In this document: in pieces, positions 21,401-31,613 of the stretch
How the letters are laid out: each line of letters begins with the position of its first letter
How positions within the stretch are numbered: position 1 is the first letter of the stretch
Assembly (NCBI GenBank): GCA_017591395.1
Contig: WEDG01001207.1
Location: 17,001-81,000, forward strand
Reading direction: 5' to 3'
Length of the DNA stretch: 64,000 nucleotides
Origin: Schistocephalus solidus
Lineage: Eukaryota > Platyhelminthes > Cestoda > Diphyllobothriidea > Diphyllobothriidae
Translations under genes and position numbers: made by a program
The notes under the pieces: model-generated
Database searches by the model: none
What the model was told of the DNA's origin: nothing
What the model saw: the letters and a program-made list of their open reading frames with translations, nothing else

Positions 21401-21972
21401 CCCCTCCGGTAGAGTCGAGGCCCTGTGCCCTCGTCAGTTCCATCGCAGTCATTTCACCACTTAGAGCTCCACAGCCGCTAACCGTTCTTAGTTTTCCTCC
21501 GTTTCATGCTGTCATATGGAATAATGCTGCACTGGAAATTAGGATGTTGATCACCACATTAGCTATTTTCAAGCAAATTTGCGCAAATATTTAACTTCGG
21601 AAGATATTAAGTTCTTATTGCGTCGTTTCTTCCCGAAAATTCGCAACTTTTGGATTTTTTGAAAAGTCCTCCTGGTACTTTGAGGCAGCTCCCGTTGATA
21701 TTATATTGGTCTGTAAAATATTTCCATCATCCGTGCAGAGTCAAACCTTTGCATTCACTTTTTCATCCCACCCTTTAAACTCGCATCGCTAACTCTTGAC
21801 AACCTTGATACTTTCCTCCGATTTTGCAACCCCGACGATGGTCTCCTGGGTTCAGTGATGATCGAGGTGGGGTTCTGGTGTTTTCGCCTCTTTGTGGTGG
21901 ACTATGCAGTCAGCAAGGTCGCATCTCGATGGTGATCTCGTGACCTCTACTGTCCCTCTTCGTTTCTGACCC

Positions 21973-23060
21973 TGTTGTCTACGATGAGTCCTCCTCTCTC
22001 TACTCTCAACTGGTGTTTATAAACAGTAGCTCTGACTGCTATATTATCTCTCACCTGATAAGGAGCGTTTCTGAACCCTCATACGTTGTCAGCAACATCA
22101 CAATACTATCCCATTGCATCTAGCTATTAATTTTTAGTGGAAGCAGTTTTTCGCCTAGTAAATTGGCGGCTCGCCGAACTCTGCCTCAATTTAACCGTAG
22201 GAGTTTTTACTGCTTCTTTTCTAGTTCACCGTATATGTTAAAGATTGCTGAGTATTGTTTTAAAAATGGCAAACTCGTTCTGAACCGGATATGCCTACCA
22301 TATTATTCATTTCTGCTGTTCATATGGATGCTCACATAGTGCGCAATTATCCACTTGTATTTATGTTAAGCCACGATGCTAAGACTTAAACTGATGGGGC
22401 CCTCTGGGCTAAATATACAAAATTTATTTATTTATTTATGCTAATAGTTGCGTTGATAAAATCAACCCTGATCTACTTATGCTCTCACGTTGGAACTGTG
22501 CTTGGCATGTGGAAGTTTCTCCATTTAGGTAGTTTTATGTGTTTTGGTCCACCAAGCACCACTGGACCCTAGTATTTAAAATAGTACACTTTTATAACGA
22601 TCAGCAAAGACTTGGAGTCCTAAGTTACACGAAAAAGCTAGCATTATCGCCGCCAGCGAGATCGAATTTCTGCAAAAGCTGCACAGATGTAATGAGTTTG
22701 ATATTACATAATTTCTTCCTTCCGTAAATAAAGTTAAACTGTACGGCATGTTTGTTTCTAGCCTAGAATAATGCTATCCTCTTTGGGATGATGAACGCCT
22801 CTCTGACCTCAGTAAGATTGAAAAGTTCAGAGGGTTTTGAACTATTTTTCTCTTTATTGGATCAGTATTTCTTATACGGATAGATGCCAGTTAGAAAACA
22901 ATTACACATTTCTATAGGAAAGAAGATTTTGAATCTGGTCTCTTTTTTCTGTTTTCCGTTATATCTAACCCAAATCTCCCAAGAATTAATGCTTTCCTCC
23001 GCTGAATCAACCATACACCACTCGTTATTTCTCATGATATAATCGAATTCTATATCTCAG
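21973..23060 (+). pseudogene. Decayed CR1-like RT C-terminal remains
   Basis: Most of this stretch is not assignable. Near 22730-22900 the plus strand reads LYGMFVSSLE, then CYPLWDDERLSDLSKIEKFQ. That corresponds in spacing and pattern to LYRMFLLPILEFCCPFFG and SKIENVQRYF of CR1-A at 53940-54040. I therefore read it as the RT thumb region of a CR1-A-related element. A short (ATTT)n tract lies at 22421-22440. Confidence 0.4.
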
Positions 23061-23069
23061 TTTCGGAAG

Positions 23070-23390
23070 AGTTATGCATTAAATTGGTGAACACATGTAG
23101 GGAGACTATGATGCCTGGTCAAATAAGTGTGATAAAACTCATGGCTCATGTGGGGCCTCGTTATCAATTGGCAACAGCATTGGTTGTACTGAAGCCTACC
23201 CCGCTCTGGCGTGGTTTTCGAATCCACAAGGCCGTTGGAGTTTTTTCCCAAGTGGATCAAATGAATTATTCAAATGCCGCCTTACTCCTCTGCGAATTAA
23301 TGGGAACTAGTGAAGGTCATCTGGTGTATTCTAGTGCGATTGCTTGGAAATCTTGATTGGGCTGTCGGCTTACTGTATCGGAATTGGTTG
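23070..23390 (+). repeat. tRNA-derived repeat, copy 1 (SINE-like)
   Basis: The segment gtgataaaactcatggctc followed by tggggcctcgttatcaattggcaacagc and a B-box-like ttttcgaatccac near 23220 parallels the next copy at 23391-23600. The tRNA-like fold is damaged. Both copies lie in the same orientation. Confidence 0.5.
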
Positions 23391-23600
23391 ATTCCATGCG
23401 TTGCGGTGAGCTGTGTGGATAGCTTAGCAAGTGTAATCAAACTCACGGCTCCCGAGTGCGGCCCTCATTACTTAGTTGGCTAGAGCGTTGGCTCTACTAA
23501 AGCCTTTCGCTGCTGGCGTGGGTTCGAATCCCACCGTGGCCACCAGATGTTTTCTGGTGGGTCCAACAACCATGTGGCAATCTTTTAAAGTTCCTCTAGC
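23391..23600 (+). repeat. tRNA-derived repeat, copy 2 (SINE-like)
   Basis: A tRNA-like head spans about 23464-23542. It has an A-box-like tagttggctagagcg, a five-base-pair T stem gtggg/cccac around ttcgaat, and a 3' end cca. The acceptor stem pairs only partly, and the anticodon arm has four of five pairs, with ACT in the loop. The poor acceptor and D arms make a functional tRNA unlikely; a tRNA-derived SINE or tRNA pseudogene fits better. Its left neighbour (copy 1) and the truncated CR1-C endonuclease on the right bracket it. Confidence 0.5.
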
Positions 23601-23975
23601 AGGTAAGTATCAGCTACGGGGTCTCTTCTCGGTGGGTGGTAGACTGTCAGGAAATCTAGACTTGATGTAGCTGGCACTTTCACGGATAGCCATATCGCCT
23701 GCGAAGTACGCGGGAGTTTATAAGTTTTGTCGAAAACTGTAATTTCGTTTTTCACGTATGTGAGTACGCCACCTCATTGACGCTCGCTCTGTCTTTATTA
23801 AAACGTTGGTAGCCAGCCATATTTACCTCTCGGTCGTCCACGTGTTGGGACAACCAAGTTTCTGTTACGGAAATTATATCTGGAGTTAGATCGCGGATAT
23901 GAATCTTAAGCTCTTCGAGCTTCGATAATATACTCTGTGCATTAGTGTACATGCATGTTTAGTTTTGCGGTTTTG
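23600..23975 (-). pseudogene. CR1-C ORF2 endonuclease, 5'-part fragment
   Basis: The minus strand opens MYTNAQSILSKLEELKI and continues with TPDIISVTETWLSQHV, the first metal-binding block of the APE endonuclease. It goes on through TVFDKTYKL and FLTVYHPPRRDPVADT to about 23600, where it meets the tRNA-derived repeat. The remainder of ORF2 is missing. ORF1 of the same element lies directly upstream (24010-25046). Confidence 0.8.
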
Positions 23976-24009
23976 CTCGGAAAGTGCTAACAGTCGGGCG
24001 CGAGCCCCT

Positions 24010-25046
24010 GTTTACTGGGCCAACTGCGTGGTAATCCGGAACGGGCCTCCAGGGGGAGAATAATGGACAATGCATCACTTGGTTTTTGTAAATAACGAAG
24101 TTTGTTTCCCTTTCGCTGAGCCGCCGTCTTAGTTCGATGACAAGTTAATGGCGTTTGTTCCGCTCTGCAGGTGAGAATTCATGTTGAAAAACAATTCCAG
24201 GGTTTGAGTTTTTTAACTTAAAGCGCCTCAACAGAATGAGACTGGCTTCCTGGCTACTGGTCAAAATAACTTTTAGAGGCCTAGGACGTGTTGATTCGGA
24301 TAGGTTCCAGCATATTGTTCAGAAGTTCACGAAAGTGGTTCATGTCTTCAGAATATCGGTCTACTGGAGTCGCAGCTGTTGATTCAGGTAGTCCCTGTAT
24401 TATGAAGCTTTTTTTCTGTCCGTGGCATTTTTTGTAACTACGACGCTGTCTTCCACTATCTGGTGGGAAGATTTCACGTTGCGCACTGGTGATGATGGAG
24501 GGGATGCTGATTGGCTATGCGTTGGCTTTGATCCGTTTTTTTTTCGATTCGGCGAATTCCACGGGTTCGACGATTTTGAATCGCAGGTGGTATTTTCGGT
24601 TGGGGAATCGATTCTACTGCTTGTGCTTGGTGTGAGAATCTCAGTACTTCCTGTGGAGGACAAGGCAATGGTCAAAGCCCCGTGTTCAAGTTTTTTTGGG
24701 AAATCTTTCGAAGTCGGTTGTCCATTGGCTTTTTCTTTCTTGGGGTCAGTTTTGCGGTTTGGACGGCTTGTTTTTTTTAGGCGGACTATTTTTGTCCTGC
24801 GCCGTTGGTAACTTGTTTTTCAGTAGCCGGAGCAGCTGTCAAAGTTGTTGTTGGGATACCCTTTGATCGGGTATCGATGGTTTTGCTTCTAGTAAGTCGT
24901 TCAGTGGACTCCTTAGTGATATCTACTGCTTTAAATGTGCCTTTTAGCGCAGATTTTATTTGTCTTATCTCATCCTCAAGCTGGTTTAGCTTCATGGACA
25001 GTTTATGACAGCCTCCACAAATGGCAGTGTTGTCAATAGCGTGCAT
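24010..25046 (-). pseudogene. CR1-C type ORF1 (CxxC, coiled coil, RRM-like)
   Basis: The minus strand starts at 25046 with MHAIDNTAICGGCHKLSMK. The CGGC pair is followed by a heptad stretch NQLEDEIRQIKSAL, then a long Ser/Thr/Pro-rich, basic linker to about 24400. An RRM-like domain follows, with RPRPLKVILTSSQEASLIL near 24290 and FSPAERNKR near 24170. Stops occur between 24400 and 24300. The order of parts is that of CR1/L2-type ORF1 RNA chaperones and parallels the CR1-B ORF1. The closely related full-length element is at 39640-43940. Confidence 0.8.
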
Positions 25047-25071
25047 ATTAATTTAAGAGAGCGCTCGCCGC

Positions 25072-25148
25072 CGTGATGAGGTGGTCGAGTGGTTAGCGAG
25101 CGTCAACATCGCGTTGGTGGTCGCGGGTTCAATTCCGGCTTGCGGCAT
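25072..25148 (+). other. tRNA-like sequence (pseudo-tRNA or SINE head)
   Basis: The ends gccgcc and gcggc can pair as an acceptor stem. An A-box-like tggtcgagtggtta and a B box ggttcaattcc are both present, and the T stem pairs in four of five positions. The extra bases before the A box and the odd D arm argue against a working tRNA. It lies immediately upstream of the CR1-C ORF1 start on the opposite strand. Confidence 0.45.
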
Positions 25149-28100
25149 GACTTTTTGAATTTTTGTGTGGTAACATAAGAAGTAACGAGTGGCTAGGTGT
25201 AGGTTTACACTATCAGCGCTTTTACACAAATAGTATATAAATTATCTACTCCGCCTTTTTTGCAAATTAATGAAATCCCAGAACGTTCTTAACTACTTCT
25301 GCTAGTGGAGGTTGTTAAAAGTATTTGTTATAACGAGTTACTCGATATAAATAGCAAAATCAATTAGACAGAATATGAACAATGAACGACTTAGCCTGTT
25401 TTGTAGATACTACTCAGAAAGCCTGACGAGCAGTTCGAGCCTGGATTGGACTGGTAGGTTGTGAAGGCCAAGCCAAAATTTCCGGCAGGTTGCTCTATTT
25501 GGAGAACTGTCCTAGTCAAACAAAGTCCTCAGAAACCCTGGAGAGAGAATGGATTGGACTGGTGGGTTATGTAGGCCAAGATTTCCGACAGTGCTCGATT
25601 TGGAGAACTCTCCTTGTCAAACTGTGAGGGTATCGAAGGCACTGGGTGGAAGATTCAATTAATTGATTCAATAATGTTGACTGATTGTTTCAGTGCAAAG
25701 ACTCGATTAAATTCGGTCTTCTTGTTGCTCGAAAATTCAAACCGCGCGGCAACCGTTCAGTTTCATGGTCTTTCTGTTTTCATTCGGCAATTTGCATTTA
25801 ATTAGGCACTGCATAAAAATTTAAATAACTGCACGTTTTTTGTGAATAGACTGGTTGTCAAGTTAATTTTCGAGCCAGGGGCACCAAGTCCTTATAGTAG
25901 CCTTAACATTAGGCATTTTCACTTTGGCTAGCATGTCAGCCTGCCAGAATTTGATTAATATAATTAATGTTTATGCCAATTATTTGCATCTGTTTAATTT
26001 TTAGGTGAGTGTCTCCATATTTATTCGTTCTTTCAGCTTGCATTCTGGTCGAAAAAAAGACCAGCATGCTTGTCCTGCAGAGACAACTAACCCTGAAGCA
26101 GTAGCTGTATCTGCGCCTTGGTCTGCAAAAATGATTTTGAAGGGTCTTGGCCGAGAGTTTGAAAACATGACGTGTGACCCATTTCTACTCGCGATGCTTC
26201 TAGAATATTCAATGACTCAGTCAAAACGTTTATAAACTCAAAAGAACTCAGCTTTTTTCTTCGGTGTCCACCAACCGTTGCGTGCAGCATTAAAAGGCAG
26301 TCATGTTATTTTGTGGAGCGCGTAAACATTACATTTTGTAATGCTGGTTAAAAACCCTCCAGAATATAATGTAATAAACAGTTCATTAGAATGGTAAAAC
26401 CTAAGGATTTGCCTCAATCAAAATTGATATTTCAAATTGTCGGAGAGTACGCAGTTCAGGTGCTAATTATTTCAGACACTAGTGTAACCCTGTTTAAGCA
26501 GAGATTAAAAACATTTAGAATTTCAGGTCTGTTAATAATTTTCTCGTCTGATTTCCAAGTGGATTATTGAAATTTAACAGCAGTTGCTTTATGTGGGTGA
26601 GACATATTCTCAACAAAACAGCGCCAAAAGATCATTGCCCTTGAATGAGGGCAATCAGCAGTTTAATGGCCAAGTATGCTGCGAAAAAAGAGTCGTTCAG
26701 CGCTACCCCGGTCTGGTCATACATTGATCCTTAGACGCTGAAGTAATTTTTAAGCAAAATGCAAAATACCTTATGTTGTTTTTATTTATGCGCAAATTAT
26801 TTGTGCGATCCTAAGAATCGTTGAGTTTATGGCGCCAGATAGGTTTTGCAGAAGTCAGCTGTGTTAATAACGGCATTTTATTATTTTATCGGCTTTTGTT
26901 TGGCTAACTGTGTAGATTACATGGAATTTAAGAGGAATTTAACATTCGACAAAATTATTGTTGTAAGTGGACGGACTTTAAGTGTTAAATTTGTTAGATT
27001 ATATCTTTGCTGAATTTTAATAAGTTGGAAAATATACCGTGTGTTTTAGTATGGAAAAAAAGCATAATTAAAAAATTCGTTATTACTTTGGACGACATTT
27101 CATTTTTGGTAAGAAACATATGATAGAAAAGTCACGGTCAAAGATAATATAACCGCACTTGATATACAAAAAAAAAAACTTGTTCAAAGCTTACTCTCCC
27201 AGGTTATTTATGCCCGTAGCGAGGTGAGTTAAGGCACGCCAACATGCGTCAAACTTATGTCTTAAATATTTTTATTCACGAAAGTTTACTCTGCCCATTT
27301 TTTAAATATGACTTCGTTTAAAAGTATAGATTTGGGATTGAAAGTTTTTTATACAACATGAATTTAATATTTGTAAAAAATGGAAATTCTGGTATTTTAA
27401 AGCAATAAAAAGTAAATGATTAAGGTTGTTTGTTAACGATAGCGAAATGAGCGATTAACAACTTTTTGACTTTTTGTGATGTAAGACAAATATCTTACCT
27501 TATGCTCACCATAAAATTTTATCTTAAATATCTGTTTTTTGCTTAGTGGTAAAAAAATGCATAAACTAATACATGACAAAACTTCTTTTAACAAACTTTA
27601 TTGCAAATTACCTTTTTTTCTTTTTTTTTCTTAACGAAAGGTAAAATTTTAAAAAATCAATTTTAATATGCATGTATACAAACATAAACCAGTTTTTTTC
27701 ATAAAATGAAAAAGCTTTTGAAATTGAGCGTGGCTTTCCTACTGCCTGCGGAATTGCTGCAGTCGAGCGGGAATACAAAGAGAAAGCGAAGAGAAGGAAG
27801 GTTCGCGGAACACGAGGCGGCTTGCCTTGGCATGTAAGCAATTGAACGCTATGGTAGAAATACCAGCAAAAGACCAGCTAAAAATTAAACTTGCACCATA
27901 TTCTGCCAAAAGTGATACAAAAGGGATACAAAATGGTGCCTCCACTCAAGTATTCTTTAGCATTAAATAATTTTAACAGCAACCGGTACCAAAAGCAGGT
28001 GAACTGTTTTGTGAAGAATACTTTCATACTTCGTAGCGTAAAACATTTTTTTGCACAATGACCATAATATTACTAGGAATCGACCCGAAGACTTAATTTA

Positions 28101-28199
28101 TTTTAAAAGATTGGTGTGACGTTTGATTCGAATATATTTGCAGACTATTTGCGTTTACGGATTTTGACTGACATCTCTAGAATGTGCACGCATTTTTAG
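25149..28199. other. AT-rich intergenic DNA, no gene recognised
   Basis: No retroelement domain is visible. Two diverged direct repeats of about 80 bp lie at 25438-25520 and 25549-25626. Both contain ggattggactggt, aggccaag and tttggagaac. Short open frames (26005-26235 plus, 27608-27841 minus) have no recognisable content. The missing 5' exon or exons of the protease gene should lie here or further upstream. I looked for an IVGG-type activation motif and did not find one. Confidence 0.5.
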
Positions 28200-29572
28200 G
28201 TGGGATTATGGTCGGATCGCATTGGATCTTTTCCGTACTGTGGTGGAACGCTGATCAGTCCCTCGCTCGTTGTGACTGCAGCACATTGCATTGAAGATGC
28301 CATTGGCTGCAGAAATACTCCTTTCGAAGGCTTAATTGATATGACAATTACTACTTATTTACCACTCTATGTCCTAGTTGGTGCTCATGACTATTTGAGT
28401 GAGGACCTTTCCCGGAAATTACGTCGCGTGCAATATGCAGTGCTTCACCCATCGTACATTGCACACAGTATAGGAAATGGCTACGACATCGCAATATTAA
28501 AGCTTCAGGATAATATTATCCCAGGTACATTTTCAACAGAATTACTTTGTAATGATAAAATTATGGCGCACCCGGCCTATATATGCAGTTATTTCACATG
28601 GCATTTGTGTAAAATACACCTGTTTACGTAGTTTGCACGGAAATTTTCTTGAGCTAGGAATAAAATGATAGGTTATTTTATTACAAAAAACACAGTCTCC
28701 GATTTCGACCATGTTATCAACAATTGACTAGGCTAACTCTAATAGCGCTTCTGCTCATTTGTTTTAATTGAGCGCAACATTCTTATAACTATCGTCTTTA
28801 AGTCGGAGTTTTTTAAACAAATGTGTCCAGATCTGACAGTCAGGCCCATCTGTTTTCCAACGAAACACGTTCAATTGCAAGTGGGCTCCACCTGCTACTA
28901 TGCCGGATGGGGAGGTGTATTCTCAACCTGGTCAAATGGAAAAGAGGTATACCCAAAGACTCTCAGGGAGGCCGAAATCCAAATTGCTTCTGATGAAGAA
29001 TGCAAACTTTACTACTTGGATCAGTTTGCTGATAGTAATTCATGCATAAGCACAGCTGGCAGAGTAAGTGATAACAGTGGTACTAATGCTTTTTATTTAT
29101 TAAATATGAATCATATATATAAAGTGAAAGAATTTAAACATAAACTTTTTTTAAATTTATTTAATAAGGTAAGAATTCTGAAGTTGTCCTTAGTATTTTC
29201 ATTATGGCTTAAATTAATGCGGCATTTTTCCGTTTTTGCGCATCACACATTATTGGGTAAGTTAATGAACTTAAAAAAATTGAACATTGTTTATTAAGAG
29301 GCTCTCCCTATTTTATTTTATTTAGAAGCAGTTGCAATGCCGCCTTCCTGTTTAATTTACGTTTTGTGGATGCTTTTTTTACGCTTTAGAGTGCAGGAAG
29401 TGGCGACAGCGGTGGTGGAATATTTTTTTTCTCGGAGAAAGATCGTCGTTGGTTCTGGTACGGAGCGATAGAAAGCTCATTTACTGACCCTACCTGCACC
29501 TATACAGTAATCAACAAATTTCAGGCAATTCACGAGTGGGTTAAAATGGCCGCGATATCTCTGGGTCTATAG
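28200..29572 (+). CDS. Trypsin-fold (S1) serine protease, three 3' exons
   Basis: Predicted exons are 28200-28524, 28831-29063 and 29390-29572, joined across GT..AG introns of 306 and 326 bp. Together they give 246 codons to a TAG stop. Exon 1 shown here begins in the middle of the fold (VGLWSDR) after a tttttag acceptor, so at least one upstream exon with the signal peptide and activation site is not seen. The catalytic triad is present: His in VVTAAHC, Asp in YDIAILKL, and Ser in GDSGG at the start of the last exon. CGGTLIS..AAHC gives the first disulphide, and RPICFP, STCYYAGWG, EECKLYY and NSCIS follow the family pattern. Odd points are that the residues at Cys191 and Cys201 (chymotrypsin numbering) are Gly and Phe, the position equivalent to 189 is Gly, and GDSGGP reads GDSGGG. 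It is probably secreted or membrane-exposed, with unusual substrate choice. It is the only convincing host gene in the window. Confidence 0.85.
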
Positions 29573-29611
29573 GAGATTCCATTTGAAAATGTCAATGGAA
29601 TTTAAAACAAC

Positions 29612-29617
29612 AATAAA
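29612..29617 (+). terminator. Polyadenylation signal AATAAA of the protease gene
   Basis: A canonical AATAAA lies 40 bases after the stop codon at 29570-29572, in a suitable position for a short 3' untranslated region. Confidence 0.6.
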
Positions 29618-31582
29618 TTTTTATCATTAGAAACAGGTTAACTTCTTCAGAACGCCAAAACCAAAAACGTTTTCTTCAAATGCTGGTGTTAAAGTATAAC
29701 GCAATATCTGTGGTTTTCTTGTGAAACCTCTGTGGTTTCCAATTCATATTGTTTAGGAGAGAATTAAAGGCCGGTATTTGCATAAAATGTACAGCAATCA
29801 ACTTAAGGTGCCATTTACCTTTCACTAGAAGCTACTGACTAATTCACCAACGTTATCGCAGTAGGCGCGGAAACGAGAAGTCAGTGTTGTCGCCTCAAAA
29901 AGACGCCTTTGTGGAATTGCTTATATTTACATGAGAAGATAAATGTATGCAAGTAAAAATATTTCCTGGGTGCACTATTAACCTCAAAGCACCGGGCACA
30001 AAAATAGATTGAGCAGAAAATGCAATCGTTAAATATTCTTTCCAGTAACAAAATTGCCATTTTATCAGCTTTAACAATTATTTACGGTATAGCGGCATAC
30101 TAAATGCAAACAAAGTCAACTCCTTTGCGATAACAAAACGTTAAAGATGCCCTTTGACTCGTAGGTAAGACCATAATTGTTAAGTTTGCAAAATGCTGAT
30201 TACAAATAGCTGGTTTTTGTGCCCATTAAAATAGAAAACATAGCACAAGTACTATGCTCATCAGCTAATAATCTTTCAAAAATAAAGGCTACGTTATCGT
30301 TCCTCAGGGATGCAAAATGGGTTAAAACGGATCCATCATGATTATATTTTGGCACATTTTTAAGGATCAAACTAAGGTCAAGGAAAGCAAAAATGAAGTT
30401 ATTGCATATTTGAGTAATTCGAACATCCCATCTTCTCAGTTTCTTTTAATCATTCATCACTGGATAGTGGATGCCTATAGTTATTGGCACACTCATTCGT
30501 CAATCAATGTCTCTCCATCTTAACTCCTCTTTTGCCACCATCATGAACAGTACAGGCTTTGAAACGAATTACTCCAAATGATGCCTGTCACATTGCCCTA
30601 GGTGGAAAGAATTTCATCATTAGCATTCAGATAAATTCCTGAAGACCTGTGCAAGGCACTGTCTATAATATTCAAAAAGTCATTTTTAAGAAGGCAAATT
30701 GATGAAGCTATAAAAGTGTACCTTCACTGATATTTAAGTAAGGTTCACTATTAGCGTGCAAATATTTACACTTTATTCGATTAATTGCATTAAGAGTAAA
30801 ATAATGGAGCATATGATACAAAGGCGTTAAATTTTATATCAGGGAAAAACCAAGTATAAAGTGATGTCCAACACGGTTTACCTCCCGGAGGATCTGGTCT
30901 CGTGACTGTTTTTTACTCGGATGAGAGGTGAAAAAATACAATTGTTAAGTGTTGTTCAGTAGTTTTCTTATTTTTTTAATGCAAGAATGCTTTGGACAGC
31001 GATCCACACAGGCGTATTTGTCAGATTATAATTTCTGGATATTAAAAACACGTTCTTTAGATGGAGCATCTGATAAGGAATATTGCTGAAGGCAGTGAGG
31101 TAGGAGGATTTAGAGCCATAAGGGTAGGCACAGCAGCAAGATGTGTGCACCAATAAATGCAAAATGTTAGATTTACACACATGTACGACTGGAATGTCGA
31201 GAAAAAGGGTCTGCTGTTTGTGTAGTTGCTGCGATGTGAACCTCACGGTTTGATTAGCATCGCATTTAATGCAAATGTGTTTGCCCATCATTTAGGATCA
31301 CGAACATACATGACGTATGCATATAACTAAATGCAAAAGGCATATGGCGAAGTAATGATCGATAACAAGCGTGTAGCATGTGTCTGCCATTGGCCGGTTG
31401 CACGAAAGTGCCATTTGGAAATCAATGAAAAAGCTATATTTTCGCAAAACATATCATTAATTTTAAATTGAATTTAAGTAAGAACGACGTCGCCGTCTGC
31501 GTTCCCAAAGGGGGCCTAAGATGACACTGCTAATGTTTATATGGATAATTAAGCCGAAATAGAGAATAAACACATTTACGTT
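29618..31582. other. Intergenic DNA, no gene recognised
   Basis: AT-rich sequence without a recognisable domain. The longest open frame is 107 codons on the minus strand (31291-30968); it has five or six cysteines but no pattern I can name, and I regard it as unproven. Nothing links this stretch to the satellite that follows. Confidence 0.4.

Positions 31583-31609
<27 letters not shown>
31583..31609. repeat. (TA)n microsatellite at the satellite edge
   Basis: About 13-14 TA units lie directly before the first satellite unit, which starts at about 31614. Confidence 0.95.

Positions 31610-31613
<4 letters not shown>

Larger units (their letters stand above)
15697..21972. repeat. Right arm of the giant imperfect inverted repeat
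   Basis: This is the inverted partner of 1-6226. Its inner edge at about 15697 cuts into the endonuclease start of a CR1-A element that reads 14160-15697. It has independent indels relative to the left arm, for example an (AAT)n expansion at about 15864-15883 where the left arm has only two or three units near 6045. The sequence beyond 21972 has no visible partner inside the window. Confidence 0.9.

Noticed and set aside
23464..23542. Functional tRNA-Ser gene
   Set aside because: The acceptor and D arms pair badly and the anticodon ACT would be unusual; a diverged sister copy lies next to it.
27608..28199. Upstream exon of the serine protease
   Set aside because: No signal peptide or IVGG-like activation site with splice sites was found on the plus strand in this stretch.
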